A DNA stretch of 64,000 bases from Segetibacter aerophilus (GTDB lineage: Bacteria; Bacteroidota; Bacteroidia; Chitinophagales; Chitinophagaceae), in contig NZ_BJYT01000004.1 of assembly GCF_007991655.1 (NCBI RefSeq), positions 1-64,000 of the forward strand. The letters are read 5' to 3'. The first letter of the stretch is position 1, and each line of letters opens with the position of its first letter. Below, piece after piece: positions 1 to 8,966 of the stretch. The notes beneath the pieces are model-generated. The model was not told the origin of the DNA. It made no database searches and saw only the letters and a program-made list of their open reading frames with translations. The position numbers and the translations under genes were made by a program.

Positions 1-290
1 AACACAGCTATCCGTATGTCTTTGACTACGGATTTTGAATGAAAAGCCGGACTGTGTCCGGAATTCAAAGAATGTTAGATGGGACGGAAAGTATATGCTG
101 CTGTTAAATGTTCAATCGGTAGCAGACCGCCTTCTCGTTGGTCAGAGGTTTGTATTAAAATTCAGCCATTTTGATAAAACAGCAATATTGGTTTTCCAAA
201 TACCAGACGCAGTCGGGGTCATCATTTACCTCGGTAGTCGCCCTGCGGAACGCTACGCAGAGCCGAGGGGAAACTAGCGGGAAACACTAC
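1..290 (+). repeat. Composite A+B repeat, copy 1 (RAYT-related, no transposase)
   Basis: Module A (about 2-132) matches 758-888 and 1032-1162 almost base for base. Module B (about 139-275) matches 896-1024, 1691-1814, 1851-1975 and 1975-2091. B ends in a hairpin-forming segment (here CCTCGG...CCGAGG). In the copy at 1032-1814 the same A and B flank a transposase gene, so this looks like an internally deleted derivative. A short tail at 271-302 repeats part of the B hairpin. The short open frames inside are repeat sequence, not genes. Confidence 0.75.
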
Positions 291-366
291 GGAGAGCAGG
301 GGAATGCTGTTGGTAAAGAGCACTAACAGCCGCGCCAATTACTAGAACATCTCTGAGCTACCTATT

Positions 367-744
367 CTAAATAATTGATGTGACCAGCTCTTTCATCTGC
401 TTTAGCGTCACGTCTTTTTCCAACAAATTAATTTCATTATGCGACTGTTGGGATATCTTCTCGTTAAGTATTTTTACTTTTTGTAACATGGGTAGTATAT
501 ACTTCATGAAATGCTTGAAGTGTTCTGATATATCCTGGTAACCTGATGCGAACTTATAACCGGGCTTTCCTGACTGACTCACGATGAAAAGACCTTGGTA
601 TCTTAAATCTCTTACTAACATTCTCAATTTTAGTGTTGTGAAATCAGGGTAAAAGACTTGTAAGTATGTCAACAGTTCATTCGTAGAAACAAAGCGATTT
701 TTGTTGATTTCGCTTTGGAATGATAAATAATCTAAAAAACGCAC
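367..744 (-). CDS. Hypothetical protein, possible winged-helix
   Basis: A 125-residue reading frame lying exactly between repeat copies 1 and 2. The start codon is GTG (742-744) and abuts the repeat at 757. The N-terminal 60 residues look like short helices followed by a strand pair (FIVSQSGKPGYKFASG), which could be a winged helix. The C-terminal part is a helix rich in K, E and Q. I do not recognise a family. The position suggests a cargo gene caught between two repeat copies, or a host gene whose promoter side was invaded. Confidence 0.45.
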   Translation of the reverse strand: MRFLDYLSFQSEINKNRFVSTNELLTYLQVFYPDFTTLKLRMLVRDLRYQGLFIVSQSGKPGYKFASGYQDISEHFKHFMKYILPMLQKVKILNEKISQQSHNEINLLEKDVTLKQMKELVTSII

Positions 745-756
745 TACTGAAGGAAA

Positions 757-1025
757 AACACAGCTATCCGTATGTCTTTGACTACGGATTTTGAATGAAA
801 AGCCGGACTGTGTCCGGAATTCAAAGAATGTCAGATGGGACAGAGAGTATATGCTGCTGTTAAATGTTCAATCGGTAGCAGACCGCCTTCTCGGTGGTCA
901 GAGGTTTGTATTAAAATTCAGCCATTTTCATAAAACAGGGAAATTGGTTTTCTAAATACCAGACGCAGCCTTGGTTATCATTTGCCTCCGTAGTCGTCCT
1001 TCGGAACTCTATGGTGAGCCGTGAA
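757..1025 (+). repeat. Composite A+B repeat, copy 2
   Basis: Near-identical to copy 1 over module A (757-888) and more diverged over module B (896-1024). The junction is the same as in copy 1: A ends at ...GACCGCCT and B begins at the GGTCAGAGGTTTG segment. The identical junction in two copies suggests propagation of one deleted form rather than two separate deletions. Confidence 0.75.
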
Positions 1026-1031
1026 CCTGTT

Positions 1032-1814
1032 ACACAGCTATCCGTATGTCTTTGACTACGGATTTTGAATGAAAAGCCGGACTGTGTCCGGAATTCAAAG
1101 AATGCTAGATGGGGCGGAGAGTATACGCTGCTGTTAAATGGTCAATCGGTAGCAGACCGCCTACTTCATGATAGTAATCTCTTGCACTACTTAATAAGTA
1201 CTCCTCTGCCTTTTCTACTATGCCAGCTTTTACTGGGTTGTTGTGCATGTAGTTCAATTTATCTAATGTGAATTCAACCGTCTCCAACAGAATTGGATGG
1301 TTGTCCTGTTGCCAGAATTGATATTGCTTATTCCTGCTGTTCTTTTCCCCCGCTTTCTTAAAAATCCATAACATCCAATTCTTCCTGCTTTCCTGTTTGT
1401 TATTTTCAATAGTCGTTATTATCTCCTTTGAAGTAAACTTTTTGAAGTCTCTTAAAATATCGGAGAGATTACCGTTCGCTGTACTTATGATCAAGTGAAT
1501 ATGGTTACTCATTATACACCAGCCATGTAGTCTTAATTCTTTGTTGTTGATGCAATACAATAAACTTTGAATTGCAATATCAGCATATGTTCTTCTTGTA
1601 AAAACATCTACCCATTCAACTACACCAAATGTTATAAAATGAACTGCATGTTGGTCTCTTATTTTATAGCCATCATCTTTCATTGTGCTTCGGGGTTTGT
1701 ATCAAAATACACACATTTTGATAAAACAGGGAAATTGGTTTTCGAAATGCCAGACGCAGTATGGGTTATCATTTGCCTCCGTAGTCGTCCTTCGGAACAC
1801 TACGGAGAGCCGGG
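1032..1814 (-). mobile_element. RAYT element: module A - transposase - module B
   Basis: Module A (1032-1162) and module B (about 1691-1814) enclose a single Y1-type transposase gene on the minus strand. The last roughly 19 codons of that gene lie inside module A. The B end carries the hairpin CTCCGTAGT...ACTACGGAG with a 13-base loop, resembling the REP palindromes bound by RAYT enzymes. It is the only copy here with an intact transposase and so a plausible source of the A+B and B-only copies around it. Confidence 0.65.
1105..1683 (-). CDS. REP-associated tyrosine transposase (RAYT, IS200-like Y1 family)
   Basis: This 192-residue protein carries the HUH pair His61-Ile-His63 in the motif MSNHIHLII and the family signature LNYMHNNPVKAGIV, with Tyr145 as candidate nucleophile. 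RAYT enzymes cut single-stranded REP hairpins and are usually domesticated single-copy genes. The start ATG is at 1681-1683, immediately beside module B. The C-terminal residues after about 173 come from the module A repeat, so the natural end of the protein may have been altered there. The basic, Asn-rich middle (95-120) fits DNA binding. Confidence 0.85.
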   Translation of the reverse strand: MKDDGYKIRDQHAVHFITFGVVEWVDVFTRRTYADIAIQSLLYCINNKELRLHGWCIMSNHIHLIISTANGNLSDILRDFKKFTSKEIITTIENNKQESRKNWMLWIFKKAGEKNSRNKQYQFWQQDNHPILLETVEFTLDKLNYMHNNPVKAGIVEKAEEYLLSSARDYYHEVGGLLPIDHLTAAYTLRPI

Positions 1815-1975
1815 TCTCTTATCTTATATCCATTATTTCTCACCGTGGTCAGAGGTTTGTATTAAAATTCAGCAACTTTAATAAAACAGGGAAATTGGTT
1901 TTCTAAATACCAGACGCAGTCCGGGTCATCATTTGCCTCCATAGTTGTCCTTCGGAACACTACGGAGAGCCGGGG
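1813..1975 (+). repeat. Module B copy with a RAYT 5'-end remnant
   Basis: Bases 1813-1844 repeat, with some changes, the first ten codons of the transposase (minus strand, ...GYKIRD), and are followed directly by module B (1851-1975). This is therefore the worn remnant of a second transposase-bearing element. The B hairpin is present in slightly altered form (CTCCATAGT / ACTACGGAG). Confidence 0.6.
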
Positions 1976-2091
1976 TATTAAAATTCAGCGATTTTAATAA
2001 AACAGGGAATTGGTTTTTCAAATACCAGACGCAGTCTGGGTTATCATTTGCCTCCGTAGTCGTCCTTCGGAACACTACGGAGAGCCCGGGG
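1975..2091 (+). repeat. Module B copy 5
   Basis: A B-only copy placed directly after the previous one, with a perfect CTCCGTAGT / ACTACGGAG hairpin at its right end. It closes the repeat nest, and a different repeat begins at 2092. Confidence 0.65.
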
Positions 2092-2209
2092 AGTGACACA
2101 ACAATCTTTAATAGTTGCAAAAATTTTTGCTACCAAAAAAATAATCCGAACACGAAGACGCAACATGAAGAAGCCGCCTCCTTCACATGCATACTTTTCT
2201 TCACCATCT
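2092..2209 (+). repeat. Dispersed repeat, left partner of 4795-4901
   Basis: Begins AGTGACACAAC and shares a long alignment with 4795-4853, then a perfect 20-base match (2190-2209 with 4882-4901). The two copies sit as direct repeats on either side of the histidine kinase gene. Confidence 0.55.
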
Positions 2210-2230
2210 CTTTTTGTCGTGCTCGTATTC

Positions 2231-4618
2231 TTAAGCAGGCAAGTAAATTTCAAACGTTGAACCTAAACCGGGTTCACTTTTTACTTTTATAAACCCGTTG
2301 TGGTTCTCCACTACTTTTTTAGCAATGGACAATCCTACACCAGTTCCGCTATACTCTGCCTTACCATGCAGTCGTGTAAACATCTGGAAAATTTTGTCCG
2401 CATATTCGGGCTCGAAGCCGATGCCATTGTCCTTTACCGCAATGAGGTAGTACGCCTTCTCATTTTCCGTCACGTCGCTGCTTGTAATTGTAATGTGCGG
2501 CGCCACATCGCTCTTGCTGTATTTCAGGGCATTGCTAACCAGGTTTTGAAATAGTTGCTGTATTTGTCTCCTGAACCCGTTTACGGTGGGAAGCTTTTCG
2601 ACATTTATAACGGCTTTCTTCTCTGCTATATTCAATTCCAAATCTTCCAGTACGCGTTGCACCTTTTGGTTCAGATCAATACTTTCCGTTTCGTGTGGTC
2701 GATGGCTTACGTGGGAGTAAAGTAGTAAATCATCTATCAGGTTCCCCATGCGTTGCGCAGCATTTTGAATACGGTTAAACGATTGGGTTTCTGTTTCGGT
2801 GAGTTTGCTACTTAACTGCTCTTTTAAACGTTGCGTGAAGAATTGAATTTTCCGCACCGGCTCTTTAAGATCGTGTGAGGCAGCATGCGCAAATTCTTCA
2901 AGGTTCTGGTTAGAACGTTGCAGTTCTTTGTTGATTTGCTGCAAGCCTTCGTTTGCCTTAGCTAATTCCCTTGTGCGTTCTTCTACTACCGCTTCTATTT
3001 TTTGGATAGCTAATACTTTATCAGTGATGTCGAGCACCGAACCAATAAAGCGAACGGGCTGATCATTCTGATTGAAGTACACCTTGCCTTTTGCCCTTAC
3101 CCATCTTACCACCCCATCTTCAGCACCAACGGTGCGGTATTCTACATCATAATCACCATTATAAATGGATTTGATAAACAGGTTGTCAATTACTTTTATA
3201 ATTCGTTCCCTGTCATCGGCGTGAAGTCCCTCCACAAAATCTTTTCCATATGTAACTGCATTGTGATGGCTGATACCAAAAAGCGTTCGGCAGCGATCAT
3301 CCCAATGCATTGTTCCTGCTTCCAAATCCATATCAAAAGTTCCCAGTTCCGCTGCTTCTTTCGATAGCCTGACTTGCTCTAATGCTGTCTGCAATTGTTG
3401 CTGACCCAGTTTATTTTCAGTGATATCTGTACAGGCAGCAATGTAGCCAACAAATTTACCAGCAACATCGAACCGTGGAACTCCATGAGCCAAGAGCCAA
3501 CGGCTTTGACCTTGTTTATTATGTACCCGAAACTCACCACTGAACGAGCTCTTAATAGCAAAGGCATCTTGAAATATTGAAACAAACTTCTCTTTGTCGT
3601 CGGGGTTGATTAAGTCGGTCCAGTTGCCTTGTAACAATTCCATCGACAACTTACCGGTAAATTCTGTCCAGGCTTTGTTGTAATAGCTTATAGCGCCGTT
3701 TTCATCTCCCACGGTTATTAATACAGGTGTGCTTTCCGCCATTGTTCTAAACTTCGCTTCGCTTTCCTCTGCATTTTGCCGGGCTTTTACCTGTTCTGTA
3801 ACGTCGTGCGATATTGTAAATACACCCGTCGGTTTTAAATTATTATTGCTGTAATACGGCTGATAAACCAAATTAAAGTAGTGCATCTCCTCCCTGCCAT
3901 TAACATAGGAAGCCACCGGCACTTCATGCGCAAAAAAAGGCTCCCCAGAATTACGCACCTGGTCAAAGAGTTCAATAATGCCTTGTCCAGCTAATTCCGG
4001 AACCGCTTGCAGAACTGGTTTGCCAATAATTTCCGGACCTTTTCCCCAAAGTTTAAAGGCTTCTTTATTCGCCAGTTCCAACACGTAGTCATCTCCATTT
4101 ACCAGCCCCACTACCATAGGAGCCTCCATAAATAAACCAAAGGCTTTTTCAATGCCCACTACCTCTACTTCTCGTTTCCCCGCTTTAATCAGCGCGGTAA
4201 TTTCTTCGGAGCTATGGATAATGTATACCAACTCGCCATCAGGCGCAAAGACGGGGCGGTTCTCTGCCTTCCAATACCGCTCAACATACTGGCCATTCTC
4301 ATCCATTACATCATACCGCTGGGTGGCCAACTGATGGGACTCCTTATGAGTTATCACATGCAGAAGGGATGTAAGCAAGTTCGACTGCCCTGTGTCATTT
4401 TCGTCTTGGGGGTTAGAAGGAAAGGCTTCGAAAAGGTCCTTTCCTACCAATTTCTCTCTTGTTAAACCTACTACATCCAGTAAGCCATCGGTTACAGCAA
4501 GGATGGTGAAGTGCGGCGCATTGTTTTGCAAGAGATAACTAATGCCGGGAAGGGCATTGAAAAGAGCCTTGTAATATTGCTCGGGTATCTGAAATAAAGT
4601 AATTGACTCTTTGCTCAT
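2231..4618 (-). CDS. Multi-PAS sensor histidine kinase
   Basis: This 795-residue soluble kinase has four PAS/PAC-type units (about 20-140, 155-280, 284-405, 412-545; DITENKLG and DITDKVLA close two of them). A coiled coil follows at 546-575. HisKA has the phospho-acceptor His582 (ASHDLKEPV), and HATPase_c has the N box NLVSNALKYSK (Asn near 692), G1 DNGIGF and G2 GTGVGLSIAKK. There is no transmembrane segment and no receiver domain, so it probably senses a cytoplasmic signal and phosphorylates a separate regulator. No response regulator gene is adjacent, so it is an orphan kinase. Start ATG at 4616-4618. Confidence 0.9.
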   Translation of the reverse strand: MSKESITLFQIPEQYYKALFNALPGISYLLQNNAPHFTILAVTDGLLDVVGLTREKLVGKDLFEAFPSNPQDENDTGQSNLLTSLLHVITHKESHQLATQRYDVMDENGQYVERYWKAENRPVFAPDGELVYIIHSSEEITALIKAGKREVEVVGIEKAFGLFMEAPMVVGLVNGDDYVLELANKEAFKLWGKGPEIIGKPVLQAVPELAGQGIIELFDQVRNSGEPFFAHEVPVASYVNGREEMHYFNLVYQPYYSNNNLKPTGVFTISHDVTEQVKARQNAEESEAKFRTMAESTPVLITVGDENGAISYYNKAWTEFTGKLSMELLQGNWTDLINPDDKEKFVSIFQDAFAIKSSFSGEFRVHNKQGQSRWLLAHGVPRFDVAGKFVGYIAACTDITENKLGQQQLQTALEQVRLSKEAAELGTFDMDLEAGTMHWDDRCRTLFGISHHNAVTYGKDFVEGLHADDRERIIKVIDNLFIKSIYNGDYDVEYRTVGAEDGVVRWVRAKGKVYFNQNDQPVRFIGSVLDITDKVLAIQKIEAVVEERTRELAKANEGLQQINKELQRSNQNLEEFAHAASHDLKEPVRKIQFFTQRLKEQLSSKLTETETQSFNRIQNAAQRMGNLIDDLLLYSHVSHRPHETESIDLNQKVQRVLEDLELNIAEKKAVINVEKLPTVNGFRRQIQQLFQNLVSNALKYSKSDVAPHITITSSDVTENEKAYYLIAVKDNGIGFEPEYADKIFQMFTRLHGKAEYSGTGVGLSIAKKVVENHNGFIKVKSEPGLGSTFEIYLPA

Positions 4619-4780
4619 AAGGATGAGAATGAAGATATGAATTACCGTTTGACAAACATGTACTTAAAGTTAGATAACAGTAGTTGATGCGAAGCCGTAG
4701 AGGCATTAAAGTATAATTTACAATACGGTCCTTAGTCAAAATACTAAAACGTGCTACCAGCAACCTTGCTCAAGCAATTA

Positions 4781-4901
4781 CAACAGTACAAGTAAGTGAT
4801 ACAACGATGCTTAATAGTAGCACAAATGCAGGCTACAAAAAAAGTGCTATCATAAAAGATCTAACACTAAGAAAGTGTATTCATACTTTTCTTCACCATC
4901 T
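4781..4901 (+). repeat. Dispersed repeat with ACAGTACAAGT core
   Basis: The first 25 bases (CAACAGTACAAGTAAGTGAT and on) recur in inverted orientation at 13698-13724 and, weaker, at 28568-28593. The rest matches 2092-2209. The spread over intergenic sites suggests a non-coding repeat family. Confidence 0.5.
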
Positions 4902-5117
4902 GTTTGTGCTTTCCTCCGTATTCGCTTAGTGCTTGTAGCATTCAACCCCGGGCTTCAGGATATTCGGTCAATTCGTGCTCCCCCACCACAGGTGAGCCGC
5001 TAAATAGGTTCGGGCGTTCAATGCCGTTTAGTTCCAAATCTTTTAATTCTGTCGAAAGCGGTTTTGAAGAAAGTCAGAGATCGGCGCGGTAGGTATGATC
5101 CTTTAAAGCACAGCAAG

Positions 5118-5125
5118 TAACTTTG
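5118..5125 (+). promoter_or_regulatory. Bacteroidetes-type -7 box (TAACTTTG)
   Basis: TAACTTTG fits the Bacteroidetes -7 consensus TAnnTTTG and sits 20 bases before the start codon of the luciferase-like gene. No clear TTTG -33 box is visible at the ideal spacing, so this is a partial match. Confidence 0.45.
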
Positions 5126-5145
5126 CAAAATTAAAAATCATTAGT

Positions 5146-6177
5146 ATGGAATTAGGTGTTGGAATGTTTGGCGATCTGCACATCAATAGTAGGGGTGAGA
5201 TACAACCTGCACAACAGCGGTTGCAGGAAATAATAGAGGAGATCAAATTGATGGATGAAGTAGGTCTTGACTTTTTTGGTATAGGTGAGCATCATCGCCC
5301 TGACTATGCAGTGTCGACGCCTGAAATTATATTGGCTGCAGCAGCAACGGTAACGAAGAACATAAAACTCGGAAGCGCTGTTTCTGTGTTGAGTTCGTCT
5401 GATCCTGTCCGATTGTATCAAAGTTTTGCTACTGTTGACCTCATTAGTAATGGACGTGCCGAGCTAATGGTAGGCCGTGGAAGTTTTACAGAGTCGTTTC
5501 CCTTATTTGGATACGACTTGCAACATTACAACGAGTTGTTCGAGGAAAAACTGGAGCTGCTGTTGCAGATAAATAAGCAGCCCAACGTTACATGGAAAGG
5601 GAAGTTCCGCGCCGCATTAGAGAACCAGCAGGTGTTACCACGTGCAGTAAATGATGCCTTGAATATTTGGGTTGCAGTTGGTGGTACACCCGAGTCGGTA
5701 GTTAGAGCTGCAAAGCATAACCTGCCTGTGATCTTTGCGATCATTGGTGGTAATCCTGCTCAGTTCAAGCCACTGTTCGATTATTACAAACAAGCGCTTG
5801 ATCATTTTGGTCATAGCACAGAAGCACTCCAAGTAGGTGTGCATATACACGCATTTTTCGGTGAGAATAGCAGGCAAATTGCGGACGACTACTATCCAAC
5901 GTACTCCACCCAGATGAACAGGGTTGGCAGGCAAAGGGGATGGCCCGCATATACCAAACAACAGTTTGAACAGGGGCGTTCACCACAAGGTCATCTGATT
6001 ATCGGTGACGCTAATGAAGCTGTTGATAAGATACTTCATATGCATGCGATGTTTGGTCTTACCCGCTTCTCAGCACACATGGATGTTGGTGGACCATCAC
6101 ATGAAACGATGATGAAATCCATCGAAATCTTTGGGACAAAGATTGCACCGAAGGTGAGAGAAGCGTTACGGAAGTAG
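5146..6177 (+). CDS. LLM-class flavin-dependent oxidoreductase
   Basis: This 343-residue protein is typical of the bacterial luciferase-like monooxygenase (F420/FMN) TIM-barrel family. It has an N-terminal strand MELGVGMFGD, the segment GLDFFGIGEHHRPDY, LGSAVSVLSSSDPVRLYQ, and the flavin-phosphate region AELMVGRGSF. Length is normal for the family. It probably oxidises a small organic substrate with reduced FMN, but the substrate cannot be told. It stands alone, 20 bases behind a promoter-like box. Confidence 0.88.
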   Translation: MELGVGMFGDLHINSRGEIQPAQQRLQEIIEEIKLMDEVGLDFFGIGEHHRPDYAVSTPEIILAAAATVTKNIKLGSAVSVLSSSDPVRLYQSFATVDLISNGRAELMVGRGSFTESFPLFGYDLQHYNELFEEKLELLLQINKQPNVTWKGKFRAALENQQVLPRAVNDALNIWVAVGGTPESVVRAAKHNLPVIFAIIGGNPAQFKPLFDYYKQALDHFGHSTEALQVGVHIHAFFGENSRQIADDYYPTYSTQMNRVGRQRGWPAYTKQQFEQGRSPQGHLIIGDANEAVDKILHMHAMFGLTRFSAHMDVGGPSHETMMKSIEIFGTKIAPKVREALRK

Positions 6178-6359
6178 AGCCTCGTCATTTGCGAGGTACG
6201 AAGCAATCCGCTATTACTCCTGTGGCTTCGACATCTGTTTTTTATGCTTGTTCTTTTTTAGACGCTGCAATCGCCATTTCCAACCAATATTAAAATATCA
6301 GTCTTGCAATCGATCAAGTACCATTATCAACGAGTCAAAGGTTTTCTAAGCAACCTTTA

Positions 6360-6761
6360 TTACCTGGAATTTATTGCCAGCTCTCCGCTACTCATTCTTT
6401 TATGCCATAAGTAATAAGACACGATTCCCGGAAGTATCCATATTGCCATTGTAAGCATCATTGGATCAAACTTGCCCGCAGCAGCAATGCTTGAGTAAAT
6501 AGCTCCGGCGAGGTCAAAAAACAAACCTGCATACGCCCATTCTTTTATTCTATCTAAATTTGGAATTAGAATAACAATAGATCCAATCAACTTTGCGATG
6601 CTGAGAAATTGTATAAAGTAGATCGGATAACCGAGAAAGTCATGCATTAGTTGAATTGCCTGCTGCGAAGGTTGAAGGCCACCAACAGACGAGAATATCA
6701 TTAATGCTGAAAAAAGGATAGTACATATCCAATAGGTGAGGTTTGAAGCTTTTGTTGTCAT
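6360..6761 (-). CDS. DoxX-like membrane protein
   Basis: This 133-residue protein has four hydrophobic helices (about 8-28, 45-66, 75-95, 100-118) and the DoxX_2-type middle YFIQFLSIAKLIGSIVILIP. These small inner-membrane proteins are common in Bacteroidetes and often appear as single genes; their function is mostly unknown. Start ATG at 6759-6761. Confidence 0.75.
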   Translation of the reverse strand: MTTKASNLTYWICTILFSALMIFSSVGGLQPSQQAIQLMHDFLGYPIYFIQFLSIAKLIGSIVILIPNLDRIKEWAYAGLFFDLAGAIYSSIAAAGKFDPMMLTMAIWILPGIVSYYLWHKRMSSGELAINSR

Positions 6762-7112
6762 TTTTTTTGGTTTTAGTAAAACAATGCGCTACCACTTGTT
6801 TCAGCTATGTGATGCTCGTAGTAGCTATTACAAAAATAATAGTGCAGGTAAAAATTGTCGCGGTGGCATTACGACATTCTTAGGTATTAATGCGGCAAAG
6901 TAAAGATGATCATCAGTATTTTAGCTGGGCTTACTTTGAAGCTTTTTAACGGCATAAGTTTGCATTGCAAAGAGAGACTGATTAACATCGGTGTAGAAAA
7001 AGATTAGGCGTTAGTAAGATTTTCGCATGTTATTATCCTCCATATTTCTGTATTGTACATTCCATGTTAACAAGTGTAAACAGCAAACTGCTTTATCAAT
7101 ATTTTTAATTCC
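6762..7112. other. Intergenic stretch
   Basis: No gene seen. TAAGTTTG at 6954-6961 fits the TAnnTTTG box and has a TTTG about 20 bases upstream. It could drive the rightward exonuclease gene with a leader of about 150 bases, but this is weak evidence. Confidence 0.35.
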
Positions 7113-7952
7113 ATGATTGTTCATCTTATAGACGGTACATACGAACTATTCAGGCACTTCTATGGTCTTCGCCGTTTCAATAAGGGCAATGACAAACCAA
7201 TGGGAGCCGTAGTAGGTGTATTGCATGGAATATTAGAAAAGATCGAGAAAGGTGCCACACATATTGGCGTCGCAACCGATCACGTTATTGAATCATTTCG
7301 CAATAAACTTTGGAGCGACTATAAAACGGGAGCAGGCATTGATCCAGTCTTGTTTGCACAATTCCATCCGCTGGAAGAAGCCTTGGCGTTGATGGGTGTG
7401 GTGGTTTGGCCAATGATTGAGCTCGAAGCAGATGATGCCTTGGCCTCTGCTGCACACCTTGCTGCGGCGGATCGAGCGGTTGAGAAAGTATGTATCTGGA
7501 CACCGGACAAAGACCTTGCGCAGTGCGTGCAGGAAGACCGGGTTGTGCAGATGGATAGCAGGGCTAAAGTGATCAGAGATGCTGATGCAATCGTCAAAAA
7601 ATTTGGTGTTATACCAATACTCATTCCCGATTATCTCGCGCTTGTTGGCGACAGCGCGGACGGTTATCCGGGTATCTCCGGTATTGGCAAGACTGGTGCG
7701 GCGAGGCTGTTGAACCAATACGGGCCGATTGAAAGTTTTCCGAAGGCGGTGCTGGGAACACAACATGAAAAAGCTTTGTTGTTCAAACGTATAGCCACTC
7801 TTAAAACAGATGAACAACTTTTTAAGAATGTTGCTGAACTGCGCTGGCCAGGACCTACACCGGCTTTCGCTGACTTTGCAACAAAAATTGGTGAGCCGGC
7901 TTTAGTTAAACGAGCCACCGCAGCGGCGCGAGAGTTTATTCAACCTATCTAA
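7113..7952 (+). CDS. 5'-3' exonuclease / flap endonuclease-like protein
   Basis: This 279-residue protein resembles the 5'-nuclease domain of DNA polymerase I as a separate gene. Visible are VHLIDGTYELFR (first metal-binding Asp), ELEADDALAS, WTPDKDLAQ, and the H3TH region GDSADGYPGISGIGKTGAA. These enzymes remove flaps and RNA primers. A free-standing copy beside unrelated genes suggests an accessory paralogue of the PolA domain. Start ATG at 7113 gives the expected N-terminal strand. Confidence 0.88.
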   Translation: MIVHLIDGTYELFRHFYGLRRFNKGNDKPMGAVVGVLHGILEKIEKGATHIGVATDHVIESFRNKLWSDYKTGAGIDPVLFAQFHPLEEALALMGVVVWPMIELEADDALASAAHLAAADRAVEKVCIWTPDKDLAQCVQEDRVVQMDSRAKVIRDADAIVKKFGVIPILIPDYLALVGDSADGYPGISGIGKTGAARLLNQYGPIESFPKAVLGTQHEKALLFKRIATLKTDEQLFKNVAELRWPGPTPAFADFATKIGEPALVKRATAAAREFIQPI

Positions 7953-7989
7953 GAGGCTTTGAAAAATTTGTTTGCTGGTTTCTATTAGT

Positions 7990-8682
7990 TCATTCTGCAC
8001 AAGCAAATGCAACGGCAGCTTTTGCATGAATTACTGTTGTATCAAAAGTTTCTACTTTCACTTTGCATCCTTTAAGCAAAATAGGAATTTCAGTGCACGC
8101 ATAAATGATTCCTTCTGCTCCCTCTTGTATTACGTCCTCAATAATCTGTAAATATTTTTCTTTTGTCTCTTCTGTGAAAATGTCCCTTGTTAGCTCTGTA
8201 AATATGGAGTTATGAATAAACTCTTTGTCTGCTTCCCGTGGCAAGATTGTTCGAATTCCACCAAGAGCCAGCTTGTCCTTAAAGAACGGTTTGTCCATCA
8301 CAAACCTGGTTCCCAGCAGCGCAACTTTTTTTACTTTCCGGGTCTCTATTTCCTTTGCGGTTTCCTCTGCAATATGTATCAAGGGTAACTTGACAGCTTG
8401 TTCAACAACGTCTGCAATAAGGTGTGGGGTATTAGCGCATATAACAATACATTCTGCTCCGGCACCTTCAAGTTTCCGAGCTATGTCAGAAAACCGTGCA
8501 GCAATTTCATTCCAATTGTCTATGTCCATCAAGTTCTTGAACTCCTGGAAGTTTACAGAGTAAAGAATAATTCGGGCAGCATTTGAGCCGCCCAGTTTTT
8601 CATTGGTTAACTGGTTGATTAATTTATAATAATCAATTGTCGAAACCCAGCTTGTACCTCCTATTAATCCTATAGTTTTCAT
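7990..8682 (-). CDS. Aspartate/glutamate racemase family protein
   Basis: The sequence MKTIGLIGGTSWVSTIDYY opens the Asp/Glu racemase fold. The two catalytic cysteines are visible in ICANTPH and YACTEIPILL, so cofactor-independent racemisation of an amino acid is likely. A longer frame begins at 8700, but the ATG at 8680-8682 places the conserved strand at the very N-terminus and is preferred. It stands alone, convergent with the exonuclease gene. Confidence 0.85.
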   Translation of the reverse strand: MKTIGLIGGTSWVSTIDYYKLINQLTNEKLGGSNAARIILYSVNFQEFKNLMDIDNWNEIAARFSDIARKLEGAGAECIVICANTPHLIADVVEQAVKLPLIHIAEETAKEIETRKVKKVALLGTRFVMDKPFFKDKLALGGIRTILPREADKEFIHNSIFTELTRDIFTEETKEKYLQIIEDVIQEGAEGIIYACTEIPILLKGCKVKVETFDTTVIHAKAAVAFACAE

Positions 8683-8966
8683 TGATCTCAGAATTTGCAT
8701 TTATTAAAAACGTTGTAGAAATTGATACCTAAGTGACCCTACTAAAAAACGAAAGTTACTACCTTCGCTTCATTGTACAGGAGCCATTTCCTGGTGGTGC
8801 CGACTGTTTCAGTCTCCAATATTCAACTGAAGTTATGGGGTCAGCTATAGTTGCGATAATATCTTTTTGCGTGCAGTTTTATTTTTATAGCGACGAAACA
8901 GAGAGAACTTTTACATACACCGATAGCAACGTTCGTAACGGAAATTTCAAATACAAACAATAGGAT

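Larger units (their letters stand above)
4619..5145. other. Intergenic stretch with a dispersed repeat and a promoter
   Basis: No convincing gene. Bases 4781-4901 hold a dispersed repeat shared with 2092-2209, with its first part recurring near 13700 and 28570. The remainder (4902-5110) has only short, unconvincing reading frames. A promoter-like box lies just before the next gene. Confidence 0.6.

Noticed and set aside
1-2091. Repeat array as a possible CRISPR
   Set aside because: Units are over 100 bases long, unevenly spaced, joined to a transposase gene and have no unique spacers of even length.
1567-2292. Several plus-strand frames of 70-115 codons
   Set aside because: They translate the repeats and the antisense of the transposase; the same peptides recur with each repeat copy.
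8733-8963. 76-codon frame before the EamA gene
   Set aside because: No start context, no recognisable pattern, and the composition is not protein-like throughout.
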